This document shows positions 6,789-14,053 of a DNA stretch of 25,057 nucleotides, one piece after another (the first letter of the stretch is position 1; every line of letters starts with the position of its first letter). The position numbers and the translations under genes were made by a program. The stretch comes from Flavobacteriaceae bacterium (GTDB lineage Bacteria > Bacteroidota > Bacteroidia > Flavobacteriales > Flavobacteriaceae), in contig JAENXB010000007.1 in the NCBI GenBank assembly GCA_016649785.1, positions 1-25,057 on the forward strand. The letters are read 5' to 3'. Below the pieces are notes generated by a model that did not search any database, was not told the DNA's origin, and saw nothing but the letters and a program-made list of their open reading frames with translations.

Positions 6789-7340
6789 ATGAAAGCCTTG
6801 AAAATCCTAAGCATGGTTTGTTTTGGCCTGTTGGCAATAGCTTGTAATAACGGGCAGAGTTTGCAGCAATATTATGTTTCCAACCAGGAAAACAATGATT
6901 TTGTGGCCGTTGATATCCCGGCAAGTATGTTTGCCAATGCAGGATCTTTGGAGCCGGAGCAACAAAAAACCCTGGAGAGCATTAAAAAGATCAATGTGTT
7001 GGCTATTCCAATAAAAGCTGAAAATAAGGAAATCATTGAATCTGAAAAAAACAATATTTCTGAAATTTTAAAAGATGAAAAATATCAGTTGTTGATGAAA
7101 TATGGAGGCAGCAATACCCGGTTGGAAGTGTATTATACAGGAGATGAAGAAGCTGTAGATGAAATAATTGTTTATGGATTTGATGAAAACCAGGGAATGG
7201 GAATGGCGCGTATTTTGGGAAATAATATGAACCCAAGTGATATTCTGGGACTGATTAAATCCCTTGAAAAAGGCGATTTGAATATGGATGGCTTAAAAGG
7301 AATTACCACCATGTTTACAGAGAAAAATGTCAGTAAGTAA
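6789..7340 (+). CDS. DUF4252 domain-containing lipoprotein
   Basis: The 183-residue product is a second, diverged DUF4252 protein. It has a lipoprotein signal (MKALKILSMVCFGLLAIACN, lipobox LAIAC with C19), so it should be lipid-anchored, unlike its soluble neighbour. Shared features are an early FVAVDIPASMFANAG, an IKKINVLAIPIKAEN strand and a C-terminal DILGLIKSLEKGDLNMDGLKGI. It begins 2 nt after the preceding gene and closes the operon before a strong terminator. The soluble plus lipidated pairing suggests that the two act together at the envelope, perhaps as sensor or stress effector of the sigma system. That is inference. Confidence 0.83.
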   Translation: MKALKILSMVCFGLLAIACNNGQSLQQYYVSNQENNDFVAVDIPASMFANAGSLEPEQQKTLESIKKINVLAIPIKAENKEIIESEKNNISEILKDEKYQLLMKYGGSNTRLEVYYTGDEEAVDEIIVYGFDENQGMGMARILGNNMNPSDILGLIKSLEKGDLNMDGLKGITTMFTEKNVSK

Positions 7341-7354
7341 AAAAATTTATAAAG

Positions 7355-7391
7355 AAAAACCCCGAAATCTTCACAAGATTTCGGGGTTTTT
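7355..7391. terminator. Bidirectional intrinsic terminator
   Basis: AAAAACCCCGAAATCTT pairs perfectly with AAGATTTCGGGGTTTTT around a 3-nt CAC loop, giving a 17-bp stem with A- and T-tracts. It separates the convergent DUF4252 operon and purB and serves both. Confidence 0.93.
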
Positions 7392-7409
7392 CCTTTGATA
7401 TGAATGATC

Positions 7410-8747
7410 TTATATCCCGGTATAATTTTGCGGAGTAATAGATTTTAATTCATTTTTTAACTCATCAGTCACGTTAAGGGTTTCAATAAAATTGGCCATG
7501 CTTTCTTTTGTAATGGCCTTGTTGGTTCGGGTCAAGCCTTTAAGGGCCTCATAAGGGTTTGGATAAGCTTCCCGTCTCAGGATGGTTTGAATAGCCTCTG
7601 AAACCACGGCCCAATTGTTTTCCAGATCCTGCTCAATCTTTCCTTCATTGAGCAACAGTTTGTCCAGACCTTTCAGGGTAGATTGAAAAGCGATCATGGT
7701 ATGCCCAATAGGCACTCCAATATTTCTTAAAACCGTACTATCGGTAAGATCGCGTTGCAAACGGCTAATGGGCAATTTTGCAGATAAATGCTCAAAAATA
7801 GCATTTGCCATTCCTAAATTTCCTTCGCTATTCTCAAAATCGATTGGGTTAACTTTATGTGGCATCGCCGAAGATCCAACTTCTCCCTCGGTTATTCTCT
7901 GTTTAAAATATTCCATGGAAATGTAAGTCCACATATCCCGGTCCAGATCTATCATTATTGTGTTAATACGCTTCAGCGCATCAAAAATGGCCGCCATATG
8001 ATCGTAATGCTCAATTTGGGTTGTGGGGAAGGAGTGGTGCAGGCCCAATACATTTTGGACAAAATTTGAACCAAATTCCTTCCAGTCTATTCCCGGATAG
8101 GCCACTTTATGGGCATTGTAATTCCCGGTAGCGCCACCAAATTTCGCAGCGTATGGAATATCGTTCAAAAGATCAAGCTGTGCTTCAATTCGGGTAAAAA
8201 ATACTTCTATTTCCTTTCCCAAACGGGTTGGAGATGCCGGTTGACCGTGAGTTCTTGCAAGAAGCGGGATTTTTTCCCAATCCAGACTCAAATTGGCCAA
8301 TTTATTTTGAATTTTTTCTATTAATGGCAAATAAACGTTTGTTACAGCCTCCTTCAAACTTAGCGGAATGGCTGTATTATTGATATCCTGGGATGTTAAT
8401 CCAAAATGTATAAATTCCTTATACTTGCTCAATTCCAGTTCCTCAAACTTTTCTTTTATGAAGTATTCGACAGCTTTTACGTCGTGATTGGTTATTTTTT
8501 CGATCTCTTTTATTGCAGCGGCATCAATAGTTGTGAAATTCTCATAGAGGTTCCTCAGTTCTGAAAATATTTTGTGATCGACAGATTCCAATTGGGGCAA
8601 AGGCAGTTCGCACAAGGCTATAAAATATTCAACTTCAACCCTTACGCGATATTTTATTAGCGCTTCTTCACTAAAATAAATAATTAGATCTTTTGTTTTT
8701 TGATGGTATCTCCCATCTATTGGTGAAATTGCTGTAAGAGGTGTCAT
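7410..8747 (-). CDS. purB: Adenylosuccinate lyase
   Basis: This 445-residue enzyme of the fumarase/aspartase superfamily catalyses two steps of purine synthesis: SAICAR to AICAR plus fumarate, and adenylosuccinate to AMP plus fumarate. The start is taken at ATG 8745-8747, giving MTPLTAISPIDGRYH, the typical PurB N-terminus; an upstream TTG would add 15 atypical residues. Signature elements are THGQPASPTRLGKE, GATGNYNAH, the flexible catalytic loop GSSAMPHKVNPIDFEN and the tail IGHTMIAFQSTLKGLDKLLLN. The length (about 450) matches the E. coli-type enzyme. It is transcribed alone and ends at the shared terminator. Confidence 0.97.
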   Translation of the reverse strand: MTPLTAISPIDGRYHQKTKDLIIYFSEEALIKYRVRVEVEYFIALCELPLPQLESVDHKIFSELRNLYENFTTIDAAAIKEIEKITNHDVKAVEYFIKEKFEELELSKYKEFIHFGLTSQDINNTAIPLSLKEAVTNVYLPLIEKIQNKLANLSLDWEKIPLLARTHGQPASPTRLGKEIEVFFTRIEAQLDLLNDIPYAAKFGGATGNYNAHKVAYPGIDWKEFGSNFVQNVLGLHHSFPTTQIEHYDHMAAIFDALKRINTIMIDLDRDMWTYISMEYFKQRITEGEVGSSAMPHKVNPIDFENSEGNLGMANAIFEHLSAKLPISRLQRDLTDSTVLRNIGVPIGHTMIAFQSTLKGLDKLLLNEGKIEQDLENNWAVVSEAIQTILRREAYPNPYEALKGLTRTNKAITKESMANFIETLNVTDELKNELKSITPQNYTGI

Positions 8748-8891
8748 TTTTATTGGTTTAAAATTGAATCGGTAAAGATAAGTTTTTAACAAAGGCTAAA
8801 AAGACTGTTCCCAGGTTATTTTGATTCAAATTTTCATCATTGAATTAAGCGAAGGCATTATTCGGAAAGTACTGTTTTTTTTAATGAAATA

Positions 8892-9569
8892 TCAATCCAT
8901 CAGGAGGTTGACCAATTTAGGAACCCCAATGGAAGCTTTTTCTTTTATTATCGTGAGATTCGGACTAGAATTTATAGATGGATTTGGATCAATAAAATAG
9001 ATGGGAGTACCTTTTTTTACAAAATCCACAAGCGCTGCGGCGGGATAGACTTGCATTGAAGTCCCAATAATGATCAAAATATCAGCCTGTTCGGTTAATT
9101 CAGTCGCTTTCGAAAACATGGGAACAGCTTCTCCAAACCAAACCACGTGAGGCCTTAACTGGTGTTTATATTCACAAAAATCGCCCATATTCAAATCCTT
9201 TTTCCAGTCCATTATCAGGTCTTCGTCAAAAGTGCTTCTAACTTTTAATAGTTCTCCGTGCAAATGGATCACTTTTTTACTGCCGGCCCGCTCGTGTAAA
9301 TCATCTATATTTTGTGTAATGATGCTTACCCGGAATTTCTCTTCCAGCTTAACGAGATCATAATGCGCGGGATTTGGATTTACTTTCAGCAATTGTTGGC
9401 GCCGAAGATTATAAAACTCAAGGACCTTCTTCATATTATTTTCCCACCCAACCGGGGAAGCAACTTCCATAATGTCATGGCCTTCCCATAATCCATCGGA
9501 ATCCCTAAATGTTTTTATACCACTTTCTGCGCTTATTCCCGCGCCGGTAAGTACAACAATATGTTTCAT
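8892..9569 (-). CDS. cobB: NAD-dependent protein deacylase, CobB/SIRT5-type sirtuin without zinc cysteines
   Basis: The 225-residue product starts at ATG 9567-9569 (MKHIVVLTGAGISAESGIKTF), the classical sirtuin NAD-binding start. A longer reading adds 22 unrelated residues. Motifs are GAGISAESGI (9-18), TQNIDDLHERAG (85-96), the catalytic H104 in HLHGE, RPHVVWFGE (139-147) and IGTSMQVYPAA. Y53 and R56 in FYNLRR form the YxxR pair that in CobB and SIRT5 favours succinyl/malonyl lysine. The four zinc-binding cysteines of E. coli CobB are absent; only C132 lies in that region. The catalytic residues are intact, so activity as an NAD-dependent lysine deacylase is expected. Confidence 0.9.
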   Translation of the reverse strand: MKHIVVLTGAGISAESGIKTFRDSDGLWEGHDIMEVASPVGWENNMKKVLEFYNLRRQQLLKVNPNPAHYDLVKLEEKFRVSIITQNIDDLHERAGSKKVIHLHGELLKVRSTFDEDLIMDWKKDLNMGDFCEYKHQLRPHVVWFGEAVPMFSKATELTEQADILIIIGTSMQVYPAAALVDFVKKGTPIYFIDPNPSINSSPNLTIIKEKASIGVPKLVNLLMD

Positions 9570-9715
9570 TTTTTCAGAAGAATTTATTCGTATTTGAACT
9601 TCATCGTAAATTAAGATTTTAATAGTTACCATCAAAATTGGTCGGGAAATATTGGATGAAATGAAAAATCAATTCTGAATAAAATATAGGGTTCATTGTG
9701 AGCATTCCATACTAC

Positions 9716-9746
9716 CTGACAACTTCAACTTTTCAACCTATCTTTG
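9716..9746 (+). promoter_or_regulatory. Predicted promoter of the dihydrouridine synthase gene
   Basis: TATCTTTG (9739-9746) matches the TAnnTTTG -7 box exactly. CTGACA (9716-9721) lies 17 nt upstream as a -33/-35-like element. Predicted initiation near 9752 leaves a leader of only about 10 nt before the ATG. Confidence 0.55.
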
Positions 9747-9762
9747 CCGCAATAAAAATAAT

Positions 9763-10710
9763 ATGAGTTTTAAACTTTACGCTTCCCCTTTACAAGGATT
9801 TACCGATTTTCGGTTTCGAAATGCCTTTCATCATTACTTTGGAGGTATTGACACCTTCTATTCGCCATACATTCGGTTAGACGGAAAGTTGATAGTTAAG
9901 GCGTCTTACGAACGCGATATTTTGCCTGAAAACAATACAACCCCGGAGTTAATTCCGCAGGTAATAACAAATGACGCTGATGAATTTTTGTTTGTCGCAA
10001 AATATATTCAGCAATTTGGCTATAAAGAGCTCAACTGGAATCTGGGTTGTCCTTATCCTATGGTGACAAAACGCGGTATGGGTTCCGGCTTGATAAGTGA
10101 TCCCGATAAAATTGACCATATTCTCAACCGGGCCCATTCAGAAACAAATATCGTGGTATCCATGAAAATGCGGATGGGTTATGAAAACAGCGATGAAATT
10201 CTTGGCGCCTTGCCTGTTTTAGATAAATATCCTCTTAAAAACATTGCAATTCACGCCCGCATTGGAAAGCAACTCTATAAAGGAGGTGTAGATCTGGACG
10301 CATTCCAAAAATGTATAGACAATACAAAACACACCTTGTATTACAATGGCGATATCACTTCTGTAGCTGAATTTAAAAGCAGGCAGGAGCGTTTCCCCGT
10401 GATTGGCAACTGGATGATTGGGAGAGGTCTTATTGCCAACCCTTTTCTGCCAGGGATGATAAAAAATAATACATACGACTATCCTGAAAACAGATGGGAG
10501 ATATTCAGTCAATTTCACGATACCATTTACGAGCAGTATGACGCAGCCTTATCTGGCCCAATTCCTATTAAAATGAAAATGCAGGGTTTTTGGGGATACT
10601 TTTCCCAATCGTTTTCAAATCCGCAGAAAACTTTTAAGAAGATCAAAAAAGCAAATAATGCGATCCAATACAAACAGGCCGTTAGAGAAATTCTAAAAAG
10701 CGAACAATAA
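9763..10710 (+). CDS. tRNA-dihydrouridine synthase family protein (DusC-like)
   Basis: This 315-residue FMN-dependent enzyme reduces uridine to dihydrouridine in the D-loop of tRNA. The N-terminus YASPLQGFTDFRFRNAF is the flavin-binding start of the family (PMxGvtD in most members, here SPLQGFTD). The catalytic cysteine is C96 in ELNWNLGCPYPMVTKRGMGS. The phosphate-binding parts follow in order: VSMKMRMGY, IAIHARIGKQLYKGG, YYNGDI and IGNWMIGRGLIANPF. The length is that of DusC-type enzymes. Which uridine it modifies cannot be read from the sequence. It is followed 36 nt later by the radical SAM gene on the same strand, but a separate -7 box lies between them. Confidence 0.92.
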   Translation: MSFKLYASPLQGFTDFRFRNAFHHYFGGIDTFYSPYIRLDGKLIVKASYERDILPENNTTPELIPQVITNDADEFLFVAKYIQQFGYKELNWNLGCPYPMVTKRGMGSGLISDPDKIDHILNRAHSETNIVVSMKMRMGYENSDEILGALPVLDKYPLKNIAIHARIGKQLYKGGVDLDAFQKCIDNTKHTLYYNGDITSVAEFKSRQERFPVIGNWMIGRGLIANPFLPGMIKNNTYDYPENRWEIFSQFHDTIYEQYDAALSGPIPIKMKMQGFWGYFSQSFSNPQKTFKKIKKANNAIQYKQAVREILKSEQ

Positions 10711-10712
10711 AC

Positions 10713-10720
10713 TACCTTTG
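10713..10720 (+). promoter_or_regulatory. Predicted -7 promoter element of the radical SAM gene
   Basis: TACCTTTG matches TAnnTTTG exactly and lies 2 nt after the dus stop codon. Initiation would fall near 10727, about 19 nt before the TTG start. No convincing -33 TTG is present, so read-through from the dus promoter may also contribute. Confidence 0.45.
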
Positions 10721-10745
10721 TCAGCATTTAATTTAACCCGCAATT

Positions 10746-12947
10746 TTGAAAGACATCTTACTCATTACCCCGCCTTTTACCCAATTAAATACGCCCTATC
10801 CCGCAACGGCGTATTTAAAGGGATTTTTAAATATCAAAAAAGCAGCTGCCTTTCAAATGGATCTGGGTATTGAAGTTATCCTGGAACTTTTTTCCAAAAA
10901 GACCTTCATGGAATTGTTTGACATCGCTTTTGAAAAGGATTCAATTGTTTCCGAAAATTGTGAACGCATTTATGCCTTAAAAGAACAATACCTGCAGCCA
11001 TTAGATGAAGTGATCCGGTTTTTGCAAGGAAAAAACCAAACCTTCGCGAGGCAAATTTGCACAGATAATTTTTTGCCCCGGGCATCCCGGTTCGAGCAGT
11101 TGGATGATATGGATTGGGCATTTGGTTCTATGGGAATGCAGGATAAAGCAAAACATATAGCCACCTTATACATCGAGGATCTTTCCGATTTTATTATTGA
11201 ATGTATAGACGATAATTTTGGCTTTAGCCGTTATGCCGAGCGATTAGGACGAAGCGCCAATTCCTTTGACGAACTATATGAACAACTACACACGGAACCT
11301 ACCTTTATAGATAATATCACTATAAAAATTCTTGAAGAAAGGTTAAAAACGGTACAACCCAAACTAATTTGTATTTCTGTGCCCTTTCCGGGGAATTTGT
11401 ACAGTGCTTTTCGTTGTGCCCAATTTATAAAATCCAACTACCCAAAACTGCCTGTTTCCATGGGAGGTGGATTTCCAAATACCGAACTGCGCTCTGTTTC
11501 AGATATCCGGGTTTTTGAGTTCTTTGATTACATCACCCTCGATGATGGGGAGTTACCCATAGAACTTTTGATATCCAATGTTTTGAATCCTACATCGGAG
11601 AATCCTGATCACGATCTTTTCAAAAGAACATTTTTACTGGAGAACGGGGAAGTTACCTACAAAAACAATTCAACAAGATCTGATTATAGACAGATGGAGG
11701 TAGGCACGCCAGATTATTCAGATCTGCTGCTCGCCGATTATATTTCGGTAATAGAAATTGCAAATCCAATGCATAGCCTTTGGAGTGATGGGCGCTGGAA
11801 TAAACTCACCATGGCCCACGGCTGCTATTGGGGGAGATGCACTTTCTGTGATATTTCATTAGATTATATTAAAACCTACCAACCCGTTGCTGCCAGGTTA
11901 TTAGTGGATAGAATGGAAGAACTTATCGCGCAAACCGGGGAAAATGGTTTTCATTTTGTGGATGAAGCCGCACCTCCATCGCTGATGAAAGCGCTGGCAA
12001 TTGAAATCATTAAACGAAAGCTCAGTCTAACCTGGTGGGCCAATATTCGGTTCGAAAAGAACTTTACACGGGATCTTTGTATGTTACTCAAAGCCTCCGG
12101 ATGTATCGCTATTTCCGGTGGACTTGAAGTAGCTTCAGACCGCTTGCTCAAATTGATAGAAAAAGGCGTTACCGTAGCGCAGGTGGCGCAGGTTACCCGC
12201 AATTTAACCGAAGCCAACATTATGGTTCATTCCTATTTAATGTATGGCTACCCAACACAAACGATACAAGAAACCGTGGATAGTTTGGAAATGGTACGGC
12301 AACTTTTTGAAATTGGTGTTTTACAATCCGGATTTTGGCATCAGTTTGCTTTGACGGCGCACAGTCCCATTGGCTTAAATCCTTCAGAATATGGGGTCAC
12401 GCCAATCTTCAAAGACATTACATTTGCGAATAACGATGTTGATTTTAAAGATAAAACAGGAATTGATCACAGTAAATTCAGCTACGGGTTAAAGAAATCA
12501 CTCTTTAATTTTATGCACGGTATTGGATTTGAAATGCCGCTACAAGAATGGTTTGATTTCAAAATTCCGAAGACACAGATCAAAACCAACTTAATTCAAA
12601 GTTATTTAGGAGCTGAACCCAACTTTACCATACAACCTACCGCAAAGGTCCTATGGTTAGGCGGAATGCCACTGATTGATGAACAGATAAAAACCAAAAG
12701 GGGTATAACCAGGCACCAGCTTAAAATGACATTTCATGATACCACTGAGACATTCCAGATAATTATGGAAAAAGAAATGGGGGAATGGTTGTTAAATGTT
12801 TTGGAGCAATTAACGCCTCATCAAGAGAAACAAACTTCTTTTGCCCAATTAAAAAACGACTTTGAAACTTATTTTGAGGATTTTGAATTGTTTTGGTTTT
12901 CAAAACCGATCCGTCAATTAAAAGAGCACGGATTGCTGGTTTTATAA
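10746..12947 (+). CDS. B12-binding-domain type radical SAM protein
   Basis: The 733-residue product starts at TTG 10746-10748; KDILLITPPFTQLNTPYPATAYLKGFL right after it is the usual N-terminus of this type, and the next ATG is 38 codons in. The N-terminal third resembles a cobalamin-binding Rossmann fold (ISVPFPGNLYSAFRCAQFIK, LPVSMGGGFPNTEL, DYITLDDGELPIELL) but has no DxHxxG histidine, so any B12 would bind base-off without that ligand. The radical SAM core starts at about residue 355 with C360, C365 and C368 (GCYWGRCTFCDIS), i.e. CX4CX2C instead of CX3CX2C. GFHFVDEAAPPSLM and WWANIRFEK follow. A further C-terminal domain is unassigned. The substrate is unknown. Confidence 0.88.
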   Translation: MKDILLITPPFTQLNTPYPATAYLKGFLNIKKAAAFQMDLGIEVILELFSKKTFMELFDIAFEKDSIVSENCERIYALKEQYLQPLDEVIRFLQGKNQTFARQICTDNFLPRASRFEQLDDMDWAFGSMGMQDKAKHIATLYIEDLSDFIIECIDDNFGFSRYAERLGRSANSFDELYEQLHTEPTFIDNITIKILEERLKTVQPKLICISVPFPGNLYSAFRCAQFIKSNYPKLPVSMGGGFPNTELRSVSDIRVFEFFDYITLDDGELPIELLISNVLNPTSENPDHDLFKRTFLLENGEVTYKNNSTRSDYRQMEVGTPDYSDLLLADYISVIEIANPMHSLWSDGRWNKLTMAHGCYWGRCTFCDISLDYIKTYQPVAARLLVDRMEELIAQTGENGFHFVDEAAPPSLMKALAIEIIKRKLSLTWWANIRFEKNFTRDLCMLLKASGCIAISGGLEVASDRLLKLIEKGVTVAQVAQVTRNLTEANIMVHSYLMYGYPTQTIQETVDSLEMVRQLFEIGVLQSGFWHQFALTAHSPIGLNPSEYGVTPIFKDITFANNDVDFKDKTGIDHSKFSYGLKKSLFNFMHGIGFEMPLQEWFDFKIPKTQIKTNLIQSYLGAEPNFTIQPTAKVLWLGGMPLIDEQIKTKRGITRHQLKMTFHDTTETFQIIMEKEMGEWLLNVLEQLTPHQEKQTSFAQLKNDFETYFEDFELFWFSKPIRQLKEHGLLVL

Positions 12948-13082
12948 TTGCTTCATTATTTTGTTTTGAATTTGCCGAAATCAGAAGTCCTCCTATATTT
13001 TATATAAATTTAGAATGGCCAAATTTGAAATAAAACGCCGATTTTTTTATATCCTAAATGTAAAAGTTTCATTTCGTTTTAT

Positions 13083-13100
13083 TAACTTTGAATTTCAAAG
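13083..13100 (+). promoter_or_regulatory. -7 promoter box overlapped by a 15-bp palindrome (candidate operator)
   Basis: TAACTTTG (13083-13090) is an exact TAnnTTTG box. CTTTGAATTTCAAAG (13086-13100) is a perfect inverted repeat (7-bp arms, one central base) covering the box's last five bases and the predicted start site near 13096. The leader to the ATG is short. A dimeric repressor bound here would block initiation. The second gene of the operon encodes a winged-helix protein, making autoregulation plausible. Confidence 0.5.
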
Positions 13101-13109
13101 TACTTTTAA

Positions 13110-13730
13110 ATGAAAAAAGAACAGGATTATATTCAGGACATTACTGAGATACGTTCTATGATGGAGCGCTCCTCCAAATTTCTGTCCCTCTCGGGTTGGG
13201 CGGGAATCATGGCAGGTATCTACGCATTGTTAGGGGGTTATATTGCTTACACATTTTTAAATTTCCATCCGGATGAATTATTTTATAGTTCCTCAGGAAG
13301 TTCCTCTTTCAGTTTGCCGGAGGTCATTTTGTTGGCCATTACAATACTAATTCTGGCTTTAGGCACGGCTGTTTTTCTTTCCTACAAAAGAGCAGGTAAA
13401 AGGAATGAAAAACTTTGGAATCCTACAGCTAAGCAGCTTCTGGTCAATATGATGGTTCCCCTTGTCGTAGGTGGACTTCTCATCCTTTTTATGGTCTTGA
13501 AAGGACTGATCGGATTAGTTGCTCCATTTAGCTTATTGTTTTATGGGCTGGCCTTATTCAATGCCGGCCAGTATACCTATCAAGAAGTTAAGATCTTAGG
13601 GCTTACAGAGATAATCCTGGGATTGATCGGCTCCTGGTTTGTTGAGTATGGGTTATTATTCTGGGCTTTTGGTTTTGGAGTTGCCCATATTATTTATGGT
13701 ATTCATATGAATTATAAGTACGAAAGGTGA
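13110..13730 (+). CDS. Multi-pass membrane protein of unknown function
   Basis: The 206-residue product has a short cytosolic N-terminus (MKKEQDYIQDITEIRSMMERS) and five or six predicted hydrophobic helices: about 28-50 (LSGWAGIMAGIYALLGGYIAYTF), 72-92, 112-132, 135-150, 160-178 and 180-198. I recognise no named family, though Bacteroidetes genomes often place such a protein before a winged-helix regulator. Its stop TGA overlaps the GTG start of the regulator (GTGA, 13727-13730), so the two are translationally coupled. It could sense something at the membrane or modulate the regulator; that is inference. Confidence 0.8.
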   Translation: MKKEQDYIQDITEIRSMMERSSKFLSLSGWAGIMAGIYALLGGYIAYTFLNFHPDELFYSSSGSSSFSLPEVILLAITILILALGTAVFLSYKRAGKRNEKLWNPTAKQLLVNMMVPLVVGGLLILFMVLKGLIGLVAPFSLLFYGLALFNAGQYTYQEVKILGLTEIILGLIGSWFVEYGLLFWAFGFGVAHIIYGIHMNYKYER

Positions 13731-14026
13731 AAATATCTATAGATGGTTTACATAAAGCATTTGAAAGCAGGATCCGGCTCGGTATTATGTCGGCACTGGC
13801 CGTGAATGACAGAATTGATTTCAGTTCCCTCAAGGAATTTCTTGAGGTGACCGATGGCAATTTGGCAAGCCATCTTAAAGCATTGGAAAAAGAAGCGTTT
13901 ATTGGAGTGGAAAAGTCATTTATAGGCAGGAAACCTAATACTAAATATTTTATGACCACAGAGGGTAAAAAGGCCTTCAATGATCATCTTGGAGTATTGG
14001 AAAAGTTAATCAGATCACAGAAATAG
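13727..14026 (+). CDS. Winged-helix transcriptional regulator (HTH_34 / MarR-like)
   Basis: This 99-residue single-domain DNA-binding protein starts at GTG 13727, overlapping the previous stop by 4 nt. GLHKAFESRIRLGIMSALAVNDRIDFSSLKEFLEVTDGNLASHLKALEKEAFIGVEKSFIGRKPNTKYFMTTEGKKAF shows the complete winged helix: helix 1 at about 9-24, the HTH with recognition helix DGNLASHLKALE at 45-56, and the wing FIGRKPNTKYFMT at 65-77. This is the HTH_34 type found in Bacteroidetes. It has no effector domain, so signals may come through the neighbouring membrane proteins. The palindrome at the operon promoter is a candidate binding site. Confidence 0.88.
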   Translation: MKISIDGLHKAFESRIRLGIMSALAVNDRIDFSSLKEFLEVTDGNLASHLKALEKEAFIGVEKSFIGRKPNTKYFMTTEGKKAFNDHLGVLEKLIRSQK

Positions 14027-14053
14027 ATAGGAATACAAAAACAGACCGGCAAG

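Noticed and set aside
8779..8800. TAGCCTTTG on the minus strand as a purB promoter
   Set aside because: It has three bases between TA and TTTG instead of two and no -33 TTG, so it does not meet the consensus.
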